This document shows, in pieces, positions 1 through 10,700 of a stretch of DNA of 64,000 nucleotides. Under the pieces are notes generated by a model. That model did no database searches. It was not told the origin of the DNA and worked only from the letters and a program-made list of their open reading frames with translations. This DNA comes from CAZKRL01 sp964555295 (GTDB lineage Bacteria; Bacteroidota; Bacteroidia; Flavobacteriales_D; Sanyastnellaceae). The DNA lies in the NCBI GenBank assembly GCA_964555295.1, contig CAZKRL010000001.1, forward strand, positions 129,860-193,859. Reading direction: 5' to 3'. The translations under genes and the position numbers were made by a program. The first letter of the stretch is position 1; each line of letters starts with the position of its first letter.

Positions 1-627
1 ATGAAAAAGGTCTTGAATGATGAAGCGCTTACGTCATTTATGTTTCGCTTCTTGCTCGACAAAATGATTGATTACCGCAATGAACCCGGCCTTTCTTACC
101 TGCTCACATGGTATGCCGATGATTGTGCAGAAGGAAGTCACTCGACGCAAGAGACGAAGAACCTCGTTGCCGCGCTGGAGAATTGTGCGCCTGGCAAAAC
201 CATTGAGTTTCTCACCCTGCCCGACTCCAGCGGCAAGATGATTTCATCCAAGGAGGTATACGCCAAAAACAAAGTCACCATCCTTCTTTTTTGGAAAGCA
301 AGCTGCAGTCATTGCAAGGAATTTGAACCCAAACTCGAAGGACTATTCGAGAAATATCACCCACAAGGCCTCGGGGTATATGCCATCGGCACCGACCCTA
401 CAATGGATGAATGGAAAGTTCAAAACAGTATCAATGACTCACCATGGCCCAGTGTTTTTCTGGCCATGGATCAACGCCGCGACTTCAACAAGAGATTTCC
501 GGTGCCAGGAACGCCCGCTCTGATGGCGGTAGATTCGCAAGGAAAAATTATCTCGCGTATGCTGATGCGAGGGAAAATCGAAGAGCTCATTCGTGAAATG
601 CTCGGCCTTCCCCCTGAGACCAAATAA
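1..627 (+). CDS. TlpA/thioredoxin-like thiol-disulfide protein, probably 5'-truncated
   Basis: Thioredoxin-fold protein with a CSHC redox site (a CxxC in the context KASCSHCKEFEP) near residue 102, followed by a conserved cis-proline region (VPGTPAL) near residue 168. This is the arrangement of TlpA/ResA-like periplasmic oxidoreductases that reduce or shuffle disulfides of exported proteins. The frame is open from base 1 and the first ATG is the first codon of the window. No signal peptide is visible, and the first 60 residues look like the tail of the helical N-terminal extension found in many Bacteroidota TlpA proteins. I therefore infer that the real start lies upstream. The next gene, another thioredoxin-fold protein, starts immediately after the stop codon, so the two are very likely co-transcribed. 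Confidence 0.8.
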   Translation: MKKVLNDEALTSFMFRFLLDKMIDYRNEPGLSYLLTWYADDCAEGSHSTQETKNLVAALENCAPGKTIEFLTLPDSSGKMISSKEVYAKNKVTILLFWKASCSHCKEFEPKLEGLFEKYHPQGLGVYAIGTDPTMDEWKVQNSINDSPWPSVFLAMDQRRDFNKRFPVPGTPALMAVDSQGKIISRMLMRGKIEELIREMLGLPPETK

Positions 628-2607
628 ATGAATCGCCTCGGCTCTTGTGCGAGTCTATATCTGAAGCAACATGCTTCCAATCCCGTGCACTGGTGGCCCT
701 GGTGCGATGAGGCGTGGCATGAGGCGAGCCGCCGCAATGTTCCGGTCATCATTTCTATCGGCTACAGTGCATGTCACTGGTGCCACGTAATGGAACGTCT
801 GGTTTTTGAGAATGAAGAATGTGCAGCACTCATGAATCGAGATTTTGTTTGCATCAAAGTGGATCGTGAAGAGCATCCTGATGTTGACAGTGTTTATATG
901 GACGCGCTGCACCTCATGGGCCGTCAAGGCGGGTGGCCGCTCAACATGATCGCAATGCCCAACAAATTGCCCGTCTATGGTGGCACCTATTTTCCACCAG
1001 AAAACTGGATGCATTTGCTCCGACAATTGGTGCATGTTCACCAAAACGAAAGTGAGCAAGCCCATGAATATGCGCAGCGGGTATCAACTGCACTCTCTGA
1101 AATGAACGCCGCTCATTCCACCGAAATTCTAAGCGAGCAACAACTGATAGACCTTATAGGAAAGTGGCAGAGCGCGTGGGATACAACCGATGGCGGCTTC
1201 GGTCATGCGCCCAAGTTTCCTATGCCTGTATGTATTGAGCTTTTGTGTCACCCTGTGTGTGACATTGTGCGGGAAGCCGCGGATAAACATCTGAAACTAA
1301 CGCTCGACAAAATGGCATGCGGCGGCATCTACGACCAAGTGGGAGGCGGATTTGCGAGGTACTCGGTTGACGGAGAATGGCATGTTCCTCACTTCGAAAA
1401 AATGCTTTACGACAATGCGCAACTCCTGCAGATGTATGCACGCAAAATGAATGATTGCAATCAATACAAATGCGTGGCTGAAAACACTTTGTCGTGGCTT
1501 GAGCGTGAGATGATAACGTCGCATGGCCTCTATGCCGCAGCTTTGGATGCAGATACCGATCATGAAGAAGGCGGCTACTATGTCTGGCAAAAGGAAGAAA
1601 TAGCTGCGGCGCTGTCGGAATCAACGCAAGAATTCTGTCAGCGCTTCGACGTCAGCGAGGCGGGAAACTGGGAGCATGGCAAGAATGTGCTGAGGAAAAA
1701 AACCAGTGATGACAAATTTGTTCACGCCGCACGGATTGAACGAAATGAATACCATTTATGGGAGCAGAATGTAATGAAAACGTTACTGCTGTTTCGTGAG
1801 CGCAGAACGAGGCCTGCGCGCGACCCCAAATGTCTGACAGCATGGAATGCCATGTGCATCAAAAGCTGGGTAACGGCCTATCAGCAAAGCCATGATGCGA
1901 GGATGCTCGATCGTGCGGTTGCGCTCTATGACAGTTTGCGAGCCACAATTATTTCGGGTGAAAGGGTGTATCACGGTGTGATTGAAAACCAAGTCATCAA
2001 AAGGGAGCTTGCAGATAATTATATCTGGATGGCTAATGCTGCCCTCACACTTTTTGAAGAAACTTCTCATGCGTTTTATCTTCAGCACATCCATTCATAT
2101 CTCCATGTTTTGAAAACAGAGTTTTGCTCTGCTGATTTGAGCCGTCTTTATACTACCCGAGAAAGCGAGGCGGTGCTGGTGCGAAAGATGGAATACAACG
2201 ACGACGTAATCCCATGTGCGGGCAGCGTGTTGACGCGACTTTTGTTACGACTCGCGCAAATTTTCCCTGCAGATCATTACAAACAATGGGCCCAAAAAAT
2301 TCTCGAGGTAGTTTCTACTGAAATTCGGTATACAGGAAGTGCGGCCAACTGGCTGATGGCCATTCATGAATTTCACCAGCCGGGTAAATGTATTATCATC
2401 CTTGGTATAGAAAGCCAAGACTGGCGGCGACGATTGCAGGGGAAGTATCATGAAACCGAAATTTGTATTGCATCAACAAATGGTAGTGAATTGCCGCTGA
2501 TGAAAGGCAAAGCATCACCCGAAACTGCCGCGTATGTTTGTCGACATGGTGCCTGCTCATTACCTCTTAAAAGCCTCAAAGAATTACTCCACGCTCTTGA
2601 AGATTAA
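628..2607 (+). CDS. YyaL/SSP411 (DUF255) thioredoxin-domain protein
   Basis: Member of the YyaL / spermatogenesis-associated protein 20 family: an N-terminal thioredoxin-like DUF255 domain fused to an (alpha/alpha)6-barrel resembling N-acylglucosamine epimerases. Family landmarks are seen directly: NPVHWWPW near residue 18, the redox-type motif ACHWCHVME near residue 49, the conserved DREEHPD near residue 80, GGWPLN, GGTYFPP, and later [15 protein letters not shown]. The length of 659 residues matches the bacterial family (about 600-700). No signal peptide, so it is probably cytoplasmic. The biochemical role of the family is not settled. The ATG follows the upstream stop directly, with no spacer. 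The next gene overlaps its 3' end. Confidence 0.9.
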   Translation: MNRLGSCASLYLKQHASNPVHWWPWCDEAWHEASRRNVPVIISIGYSACHWCHVMERLVFENEECAALMNRDFVCIKVDREEHPDVDSVYMDALHLMGRQGGWPLNMIAMPNKLPVYGGTYFPPENWMHLLRQLVHVHQNESEQAHEYAQRVSTALSEMNAAHSTEILSEQQLIDLIGKWQSAWDTTDGGFGHAPKFPMPVCIELLCHPVCDIVREAADKHLKLTLDKMACGGIYDQVGGGFARYSVDGEWHVPHFEKMLYDNAQLLQMYARKMNDCNQYKCVAENTLSWLEREMITSHGLYAAALDADTDHEEGGYYVWQKEEIAAALSESTQEFCQRFDVSEAGNWEHGKNVLRKKTSDDKFVHAARIERNEYHLWEQNVMKTLLLFRERRTRPARDPKCLTAWNAMCIKSWVTAYQQSHDARMLDRAVALYDSLRATIISGERVYHGVIENQVIKRELADNYIWMANAALTLFEETSHAFYLQHIHSYLHVLKTEFCSADLSRLYTTRESEAVLVRKMEYNDDVIPCAGSVLTRLLLRLAQIFPADHYKQWAQKILEVVSTEIRYTGSAANWLMAIHEFHQPGKCIIILGIESQDWRRRLQGKYHETEICIASTNGSELPLMKGKASPETAAYVCRHGACSLPLKSLKELLHALED

Positions 2608-3508
2608 AATTTCGAAATATATCAGCGTCGTATTTCTTCTTGCTGTTATTCAGCAAGAGACAGCTGCGCAATTGCTCGACAACCGCACAGGGTCGGTGTT
2701 TAGAGAGGAAATGTTTTTCAGTCAGCAGTTTCTGTGGAGCAACAAAATCAGTAAAATCATTGGCACAACGAGTATCAAGCAATCAGGGATGCCCATTATA
2801 AAAAAAGACGACAGAGTAATCTATCATTTTAATGAGGTGGGATTAATGACACGCATGGACAAAGTCATCAGCAATTGGGGAAAGTTAGACTCCCTTACGA
2901 TGGAATACATGCTGAATGACACGGGCAAAGTAAAAAAAATAGAAGAAACGGGAACACGTGGATACTTCACCACACATTTTTATTATGACGCGTCCGGAAA
3001 GTTAATACGCACAGATTACTCCTCTGTCGATCTAGGGGCCAGCAGAGATGAGAAAAACAAACTTCGCGGAATAGTATTGAATTCAGAGACCTTCCAGTGG
3101 AATGAAAATTCGCCCTTGCTGATGCAGAAGTCGGTCTTCAACAATTACGGCCTGCACTACTCAAACTGGTTAATCGAAAGAGCGGAAGACGGATATTTAA
3201 AATCAGAGACAGAAGAATTGATTATGAGTGGACGAACGCTCACCAGAAAATACCTATACAACGACCATGGCTGGATAGATCGAGTCGAAATCACGGACAA
3301 CCTTGGCGCACCGGCAAAGCTCAATATTTACACTTATGACGATGTAGGAAACCTAACACGGGTGGAATATCGTAACGGAAAGGAACTTACACGCGAAATA
3401 CAAATTCTTTACACGCCAAACAGTTTAGTGGAGGCCTATCTCGATCATGATTTTCAAACACACGACATCCTCATCACGAAATTTTCCTATGAGTTTTTTA
3501 CTCCATAG
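2597..3508 (+). CDS. exported protein with YD/RHS-like repeats
   Basis: Unrecognised as a named family. The frame is open from ATG at 2534, but that start would overlap the previous gene by 74 bases and bury the hydrophobic segment. A TTG at 2597 gives a classical signal peptide (MKIKISK, a hydrophobic run, then TAAQ), so I prefer it; the overlap is then 11 bases. The mature part carries degenerate repeats of about 20-40 residues with cores such as [26 protein letters not shown] and [14 protein letters not shown]. These resemble YD/RHS repeats, which form beta-strand shells in larger proteins. There is no toxin-like C-terminus and the protein is short, so this is not an RHS toxin. The function is unknown; a periplasmic or surface location is inferred. 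Confidence 0.6.
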   Translation: MKIKISKYISVVFLLAVIQQETAAQLLDNRTGSVFREEMFFSQQFLWSNKISKIIGTTSIKQSGMPIIKKDDRVIYHFNEVGLMTRMDKVISNWGKLDSLTMEYMLNDTGKVKKIEETGTRGYFTTHFYYDASGKLIRTDYSSVDLGASRDEKNKLRGIVLNSETFQWNENSPLLMQKSVFNNYGLHYSNWLIERAEDGYLKSETEELIMSGRTLTRKYLYNDHGWIDRVEITDNLGAPAKLNIYTYDDVGNLTRVEYRNGKELTREIQILYTPNSLVEAYLDHDFQTHDILITKFSYEFFTP

Positions 3509-3842
3509 TTCCATCATTGCTCTGCTCGTTTTGCAATCATTTAGATGTAATGCACAGGCATGGAAATTCTGGAAGCGAGACCGAGAAAAGACAGAACAGA
3601 TTGGTCCGAAAGAAGCAGCAGAAAATAAAGCGGCGGCGGCTGAAAAACAACAAAGCGAATACAATAGCCGAAAGGCAACGCATCTCAAGGCACAAGATCG
3701 CCAAACCCGAAAGAGAATGAAGCGCACCTTAAAACAAGCTGAACGATACTCGTGGGGTAAAGAAGCCCCTTGGTACAAACGATGGTTTGGAAAACGCGGT
3801 GGCAGGCCCAACTCTACGGTGCGCAAAAAAAATTTGCTGTAA
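3489..3842 (+). CDS. small basic exported protein of unknown function
   Basis: A 117-residue protein starting at ATG 3489, which overlaps the end of the preceding gene by 20 bases. This start places a signal peptide at the N-terminus ([23 protein letters not shown]), whereas an upstream start at 3447 would not. The mature part is strongly basic and rich in Lys, Arg, Glu, Ala and Gln, with a predicted helical stretch (residues about 35-85) and a Trp/Tyr-rich tail (SWGKEAPWYKRWFGKR). Similar short basic exported proteins are common and uncharacterised in Bacteroidota. The overlap suggests co-expression with the YD-repeat protein. The function is unknown. Confidence 0.6.
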   Translation: MSFLLHSSIIALLVLQSFRCNAQAWKFWKRDREKTEQIGPKEAAENKAAAAEKQQSEYNSRKATHLKAQDRQTRKRMKRTLKQAERYSWGKEAPWYKRWFGKRGGRPNSTVRKKNLL

Positions 3843-3916
3843 ACCCTTTTTGTTTTGTTACTTGCGACCCACTCGGTTTAGTCCGGGCACGTTACCTTAC
3901 CTTAAACAAAGCTGCT

Positions 3917-6900
3917 ATGCAGAGAAAGTTATTTTCGACATTATTCCTTTTCTTTACCGCTATCGGTGGGCTTTTCGCGCAGTCGAACTCCGGAACCCTG
4001 ATGGGAAAAACCATAGATAAAGACACCAAAGAGCCCCTACCTTTCGTAACCGTCTTAGTTGCGTTGAATGGTAATACCGTAAACGGAGGAACCACAGATA
4101 TCGATGGTAACTACTCGATAAAACCATTGGATCCGGGTGTATACGATGTGACTTTCCAGTTTGTCGGATACAATGCCATAACCATCAAAGGGGTTATCGT
4201 GAAATCAGGAAAAATCACTGACTTGAACTCCGACATGGTTTCATCCAGTACATTAGGTGTAGTTGAAGTCTTCGATTACAAAGTGCCTCTCATCGACAAA
4301 GATGGTGGTTCTTCAGGGGGTACGATAACACGAGAGGAATTGAAGAATATGCCAAGCCGATCGGTAACGGGTATTGCCACAACTGTTGCGGGGGCTACTG
4401 ACACTGGTGATGGGGTTTCTATCCGCGGTGCGAGAACCGGCTCTACCTGGTACTATATAGACGGGGTTAAGATGCGCGGATCTTCAGCACTGCCAAAGTC
4501 TGCCATGGAGGAAATCTCCGTTATTACCGGCGGTATACCCGCCAATATTGGTGATGCTACCGGTGGAGTTATCAACGTGAGTTTGCGCAGTGCTTCTGCG
4601 GAATATACGGGCGGCGTTGAATTAATTACTTCAGGTTTTCCCAGCGGCGAAACGGCTAAAGGATTGGACCGATTTGGATACAATTTGATTGAGGGCTCCG
4701 TGTCTGGACCGCTCCTGATGAAGAAGAATGATAAAGGTGAAAAAGAACGTTCCCTGCTGGGATTCTTTGTTTCGGGTAACGTCACCGACATCGTGGACGA
4801 CGATCCGCAGTATGGCGGCCTATACAAAATCCGTCAAAGCGCACTGGATAACATTTACTCCAATCCTATAAGCCCAAACGTCGATGAAAACGGTGCAGTA
4901 AATGGTGTTCTGTTCAATGCCGACTTTCTTACACCTGATGACTTTTACAAAACCCCCACCCGCCAAAATGTTCGCTCACAGGCATTGAATATGGTAGCGA
5001 AGGTGGATGTGAACCTATCAGAAAACATGACGCTCACTCTAGGGGGAACTGCGGCATACAGAAAGGGCAGAAACTTTGACGATATTGTTGACGGTAACCG
5101 TTCCAACTCTCTTATGAACTGGCAGAATAATGAGCTTGCAACCGACTTCGACTGGAGAACCTATGTCAAGTTCTCTCAACGTTTCAAGAATGCCGAAGGT
5201 GAGGAGGCCAAGACTTCTAATCTGCGCAATATTTATTACAGTGTAATGCTGGATCAAACCCGCACCTTTCGCAGAAGAGAGGATGAAACCCATGGCAATG
5301 ATTTATTCAAGTATGGCCACGTTGGTTATTTCGATATCATCCAGGGAAATACCTACGAACAAACACCAGGTTCGTTTTACAGACAAACAGGATTTCAAGA
5401 TATTACCACTTTCTACACGCCTTCGGAGTTCAATCCGGATTTAGCTTCCATCAACACCTCGTTTTACAATGGAGTAGCATCTGCCGGTTTCAATGCAGGA
5501 GCTAATGCCGTAATCTATGATGCCAATGGCAATCTGATCAGAGACCGCAATCAAATTTTTCTTTCAGACCCAAATCAAATCTTAGGGCTTTCTTTCAATC
5601 CTATCGCCAACCTCAACAACATAACTGCTGCCAATGGATTGAGGAATGGCGATAATGCTCCTGAAACCTACAACCTATGGAACTATCCTGGTACCCAAAG
5701 CAATCGTTACCGGGTAGAAACCAACAACCAATTCAGGATTTCAGGTATGGGTTCAGCAGACATTGGTAAGCATGCCGTGCAAATTGGTTTTGAATACGAG
5801 CAACGTAAAGACGCGGCTTACAGCGTATCACCTGTTGGACTTTGGCAGCTGGCCAGACAAACCGCTAACTCACATCTTGAGAAGATTGATAGAAGCATCG
5901 GTGCAGACTCGACCATGGTATTCAGAGATGGATACTATTTTGTTTACTACAACACAGCAGTAGGACAAACCAATCAGGCAGAATTTGATTACAACTTAAG
6001 AGAAGCACTTGGCTTAGATCCTAACGGCGGAGACTATATCAATGTAGATAATTTGTCGCCCGAGTTTTTGTCGATTAATATGTTCAACGCCGACGAGCTT
6101 TTCAATAGCGGAAATGAATACATAACCTACTACGGTTACGACACGAGAGGAAACAAACTCACGGGAAGAAAGCCGACCATAGATGACTTCTTCACCAAAA
6201 CACATACCGTAGGAGGAATCCAATATTTCGATCGCGCGATTGGTGCCTATGAGCCGATTTATACATCAGGTTATATAATGGACAAATTCGCATTCAATGA
6301 CCTCATTTTCAACGTTGGTTTACGAATCGATAGATACGATGCCAACCAGCCCGTATTGAAAGACCCATTCGTTGTCAATCAGGCGTTTACTGCAGCTGAG
6401 GTGAAAGACCTCGGGGCACATCCCAGTAATATCGGTGATGATTTCGTAGTCTATGTTGACAATGAAAATAACCCAACAGCAATTACCGGTTACCGCGATG
6501 GTAATCGTTGGTTCTTGGCAAATGGTCAGGAGGTAACAGATCCATCACTAATTGGCGGCTCAGGCAATCCTTTACCTTACTTAAAAGTGAATAAAGATGA
6601 GCCATTAAGCTCTGGTGCGTTCAAAGATTATACTCCTGCGGTGAACATCATGCCGAGGATTCAATTCTCCTTTCCCATTTCAGATGAGGCAGTATTCTAT
6701 GCACACTACGACGTTCTTACGCAGCGCCCAACTGAATTCGCACGTTTCAATCCCATCGATTATCTAAACATGCGCTTTCAAAACGATCCCCTCATAGCAA
6801 ATCCTGCATTAAAGCCTGAGCGCACTGTAGACTATGCTTTAGGGTTTCAGCAAGTATTGACCAAAACTTCATCTATTAAACTGGAGGCGTTTTACCGCGA

Positions 6901-7699
6901 GTTGAGAAATATGATACAGATCCGTAAATTCAACGGAGCTTATCCTATTGCATACCGCGCATTCGATAATATCGACTTCGGAACTGTGAAAGGATTGACC
7001 CTGACCTATGATTTGCGCCGAACCGGAAACATCTCCCTTAAGGCCAGCTATACTCTGCAATTTGCTGATGGCACCGGATCAACATCACAATCTCAATCGG
7101 CCCTCATCAATGCGGGGGTCCCTAATTTGCGAAGCATCAATCCATTCGATTATGATCAGCGTCACCGATTCATCATTAACGCCGACTACCGCTTCGCTGG
7201 AGGATCGGCATACAACGGCCCCATGATCAAAGATTTTCAGGTTTTGGCCAATACCGGATTCAACTTCATTGCTAATCTGGGTTCAGGAATGCCATACACT
7301 CCACAGCAATTTGCCACACCCGTTACCGGTGAGGTTACACCGAGCACAGAGGGCTCTATCAATGGAGCAAGAAAGCCATGGCAGTTCACGCTTGATTTCA
7401 ACGCTGACAGAAATATACCCCTCTCTTTCGGTAAGGATGGCGACAAGAAAAAAACTTATAACCTCAACGTCTATTTCTGGATTACGAATCTGTTGAATAC
7501 ACGCAACGTAACCTCAGTTTATCGCTTCACAGGTGTTTCCGATGATGATGGTTATCTCGCAGCTGCACAGGCACAACAATTCATCAATCAACAAAACGAT
7601 CCTGCCAGCTTTAGAAACTATTACAGCATGTTCATCAATAACCCTAACAACTTGGGCCAGCCGCGCCAAATCCGTTTGGGTGTTCGTTTAGACTTTTAA
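3917..7699 (+). CDS. TonB-dependent outer membrane receptor with N-terminal carboxypeptidase-like domain
   Basis: 1260 residues from ATG 3917, chosen because it begins the signal peptide (MQRKLFSTLFLFFTAIGGLFAQ); longer starts would precede it. Next comes a carboxypeptidase regulatory-like (CNA-B type) domain, residues about 25-105 (GKTIDKDTKEPLPFVTV, VTFQFVGY). A plug domain follows at about 118-222 (VSIRGARTG, YYIDGVKM, GGVINVSL). The rest is a long beta-barrel with the receptor signature NPALKPERTVDYALGF, ending in the outer-membrane terminal strand QIRLGVRLDF. Such receptors import substrates through the outer membrane using TonB energy. The substrate cannot be read from sequence. The next two genes, a T9SS-exported giant protein and a PorV-like barrel, follow with only small gaps and suggest a functional locus. 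No SusD homologue is present. Confidence 0.9.
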   Translation: MQRKLFSTLFLFFTAIGGLFAQSNSGTLMGKTIDKDTKEPLPFVTVLVALNGNTVNGGTTDIDGNYSIKPLDPGVYDVTFQFVGYNAITIKGVIVKSGKITDLNSDMVSSSTLGVVEVFDYKVPLIDKDGGSSGGTITREELKNMPSRSVTGIATTVAGATDTGDGVSIRGARTGSTWYYIDGVKMRGSSALPKSAMEEISVITGGIPANIGDATGGVINVSLRSASAEYTGGVELITSGFPSGETAKGLDRFGYNLIEGSVSGPLLMKKNDKGEKERSLLGFFVSGNVTDIVDDDPQYGGLYKIRQSALDNIYSNPISPNVDENGAVNGVLFNADFLTPDDFYKTPTRQNVRSQALNMVAKVDVNLSENMTLTLGGTAAYRKGRNFDDIVDGNRSNSLMNWQNNELATDFDWRTYVKFSQRFKNAEGEEAKTSNLRNIYYSVMLDQTRTFRRREDETHGNDLFKYGHVGYFDIIQGNTYEQTPGSFYRQTGFQDITTFYTPSEFNPDLASINTSFYNGVASAGFNAGANAVIYDANGNLIRDRNQIFLSDPNQILGLSFNPIANLNNITAANGLRNGDNAPETYNLWNYPGTQSNRYRVETNNQFRISGMGSADIGKHAVQIGFEYEQRKDAAYSVSPVGLWQLARQTANSHLEKIDRSIGADSTMVFRDGYYFVYYNTAVGQTNQAEFDYNLREALGLDPNGGDYINVDNLSPEFLSINMFNADELFNSGNEYITYYGYDTRGNKLTGRKPTIDDFFTKTHTVGGIQYFDRAIGAYEPIYTSGYIMDKFAFNDLIFNVGLRIDRYDANQPVLKDPFVVNQAFTAAEVKDLGAHPSNIGDDFVVYVDNENNPTAITGYRDGNRWFLANGQEVTDPSLIGGSGNPLPYLKVNKDEPLSSGAFKDYTPAVNIMPRIQFSFPISDEAVFYAHYDVLTQRPTEFARFNPIDYLNMRFQNDPLIANPALKPERTVDYALGFQQVLTKTSSIKLEAFYRELRNMIQIRKFNGAYPIAYRAFDNIDFGTVKGLTLTYDLRRTGNISLKASYTLQFADGTGSTSQSQSALINAGVPNLRSINPFDYDQRHRFIINADYRFAGGSAYNGPMIKDFQVLANTGFNFIANLGSGMPYTPQQFATPVTGEVTPSTEGSINGARKPWQFTLDFNADRNIPLSFGKDGDKKKTYNLNVYFWITNLLNTRNVTSVYRFTGVSDDDGYLAAAQAQQFINQQNDPASFRNYYSMFINNPNNLGQPRQIRLGVRLDF

Positions 7700-7711
7700 T
7701 TGAATACAACT

Positions 7712-10700
7712 ATGACATATCCAAAACATATGCGTTCTCTTCTCACCGTACTCGTATTAATTGCCGGAATGACGAATGCGTCGGCATACAAGTATATCGG
7801 CGGTACAGGCGGCATGACCACCCAAAATAACTCACCTGAACAAGTGCGCTCTGCAGCGTGCGCCCCCGCAACGGCCCTGCTCGATTTGGAGTGGAATAAC
7901 GTTCGCGCTACTATCGAAACCGGAGGTAACATGTGGCAAAATCGCGCCAATGGCGTAGCAGCATACGAGGTACCGAAAAATGGTGGTGTCTCTGCCATCT
8001 ATGCTGGTGGTCTCTGGATGGGCGGAAAATCTCAAGACCAAACTTTGAAACTTGCGGCAGTTACGTTCCGTGCCAACGGTAACGACTTCTGGACAGGTCC
8101 ACTTACCAATGACGGTACCGCTGAAGTAACTTCTGAAACTTGTCAGGAATACGACAGATTCACCATTACACTTCGCGATGATGCCATCAAGCACAGAACT
8201 TATTGGGATTTGGTAAGCGCAGGTGCATCTGCAGAAGCTATAGCGCAGATATTCCCCAACGGATATATCATGCCTTCGTATTTCACATCTTACCCGGCAC
8301 ATGGCAATACGGGGGTTGGCCAAGACTTCTATCTCGCGCCGTTTAAGGATTACAACTCAAATGGTATTTACGACCCGGAGAACGGAGACTATCCATGGTA
8401 TGATTTCCTACGTGAAATCGACTGTAAGCAAAGAAGAAGAGAAGATGTTGTGCCCTTGTTTGGTGACCAGACGTATTACTGGATATTCAACGACAAAGGA
8501 AATATTCATACAGAGTCTCAAGGTCTGCCTATTGGAATGGAGGTGAGAGCGCAAGCGTTCGCTTTCTCTACTAACGACGAGGTAAATAATATGACCTTTC
8601 TCAATTACGTGCTCATCAACCAAGGTTCACAAACTCTAACAGAAACATTTTTCGGATCATGGGTAGACTCAGATATGGGATTTGCCAATGACGATTACGT
8701 GGGATGTGACGTAAAGCGGGGACTCGGTTACTGCTACAATGGCGATGGCTTCGATGAAGCAGGCTTGGGATCTCTGGGATATGGTCAAAGTCCACCGGCC
8801 GTTGGTGTCGACTTCTTCGAAGGCCCTTATCAAAATGAAGATCAAATCGATAACCCCAATACCGATGACATCCTGCTTGCGGAGGATTTGCTGGGCATAC
8901 CCTATCCAGGTTTGGGGATTGGATATGGTGATAGCATTGTAGACAATGAGCGTTTTGGTATGAGAAGATTTGTTTATTACAACAACTCATCAAACCCGAT
9001 CAACGGTGAGCCAAATACACCTCAACATTTTTACAATTACATGAGAGGTATTTGGAAAAACGGCGCGGAAATGCTTTACGGTGGAAATGGTGTTAGCGGT
9101 GCCGGAGTTATTTCGGGATTACCCGCTCAATATATGTTCCCAGGCGATTCTGATCCGCTCAATTGGAGCACTTATGGCGTGCTGCCTCCGGCGGGGTCTA
9201 CATGGACAGAACAAACAGCAGGTAATGCGCCAGCCGACCGTCGCTTTATCCAAGCGGCAGGCCCGTTCACACTAGAGCCGGGCGACTATAACAATATCAC
9301 ACTCGGTGTAGTTTGGGCGAGATCATTTGGCGGGGATGAATTCGAAAGTGTGGAGCTCTTAAGGATAGCAGATGACAAAGCCCAATCATTGTTTGATAAC
9401 TGCTTCGAGTTGGTCAACGGACCTGATGCACCTGATGTGGCTGTCTCAGAACTAGATCGGGAAGTAATTCTGATGCTGACCAACAACAATCCGTCGTCTA
9501 ACAACTACCAAGAGGAATATCTTGAATTTGATCCCGCTATTCCTGAAGAACTTCTAGACGGCACACAACTTACAAAAGAAGATAGAAGCTATCGCTTCGA
9601 AGGATATTTGGTGTATCAATTGTTGAACGACGAGGTTAGTAACGCCGATCTCGGCGATATCACGAAAGCGCGACTCATAGCTCAATGTGATATTCGCAAT
9701 GAAGTGGGCAACATTATCAACTATTCAAGGGATCAGTCCACGGGTCTAATTGTTCCTGAGCTTATGGTTCAGGGCGCAAATGATGGTTTACAAACTTCAT
9801 TCAGAATCACTGAAGATGCGTTTGCATTGGGAAGTCCGGCGCTCATCAATCACAAGACTTATTATTTTATGGTGTTGGCCTATGGTTACAACAATTATCA
9901 GTTGTACGACCCAACATTAGGAACAGGACAGGATGAATCGTACAAGCCATCGCGCAAAGGGTCAGTAGGTGCCATAAAAAGAATTGCAGCGATACCTCAT
10001 TCCGTTGCTCCCCGCAACGGTGGCATGATATTGAATAGCAATTACGGCACCGGATTAGCACTCACCCGAATTGAAGGTACCGGTAATGGCATGAATGAGC
10101 TTTTCATTAGTTCAGCTTCCGAAGCGGAAATTCTCTCAGCACCGCACAAAGTTGATCGTTTGGAATATCTACCAGGAGGAAGTCCGATACAAGTAAAAGT
10201 AGTAGACCCTCTGCGCGTACCCGCGGCAGATTTCCGGTTGTCACTTGCTGATAGCGTAGGTGATTTTGACAATGGTGAAATGTATTGGAAGTTGGAGAAT
10301 CTAACGACCGGCGTAAGTGACTCTTCCTACAGGGCCTTCTCATCGATGTCCGAAGACATCCTTCTTGATTATGGACTGAGTATTTCCTGGGGGCAGTATC
10401 AATACTTGAATGAAGATGGCGATAATTTCAAATACTTTACAGACCTCATTTCTGCGGATATCGAATTCCAGAATCCCCAATTTGCTTGGTATGGAGGAAT
10501 ACCTGATGCCGATGGTTTTACTGAACAAAACTGGATTCGCTCCGGAACCACGGAATCGGCCACAGATGCCCCCGCCGAGGAAATTCTGTATGATGATTAC
10601 CAAGATGGTTTAGGGGAGAGTCCATTCACCGATCCAAGTGAGATTTACGAAAAGGTATTCTTCGGAACATGGTCGCCATACTCTTTGGTGGGTTACACTC

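Noticed and set aside
655..1065. 136-codon minus-strand open frame opposite the YyaL gene
   Set aside because: Antisense to the conserved CHWC and DREEHPD region; no support.
7832..8323. 163-codon minus-strand open frame inside the T9SS giant
   Set aside because: Shadow of the strongly supported + strand coding sequence; no signal or motif.
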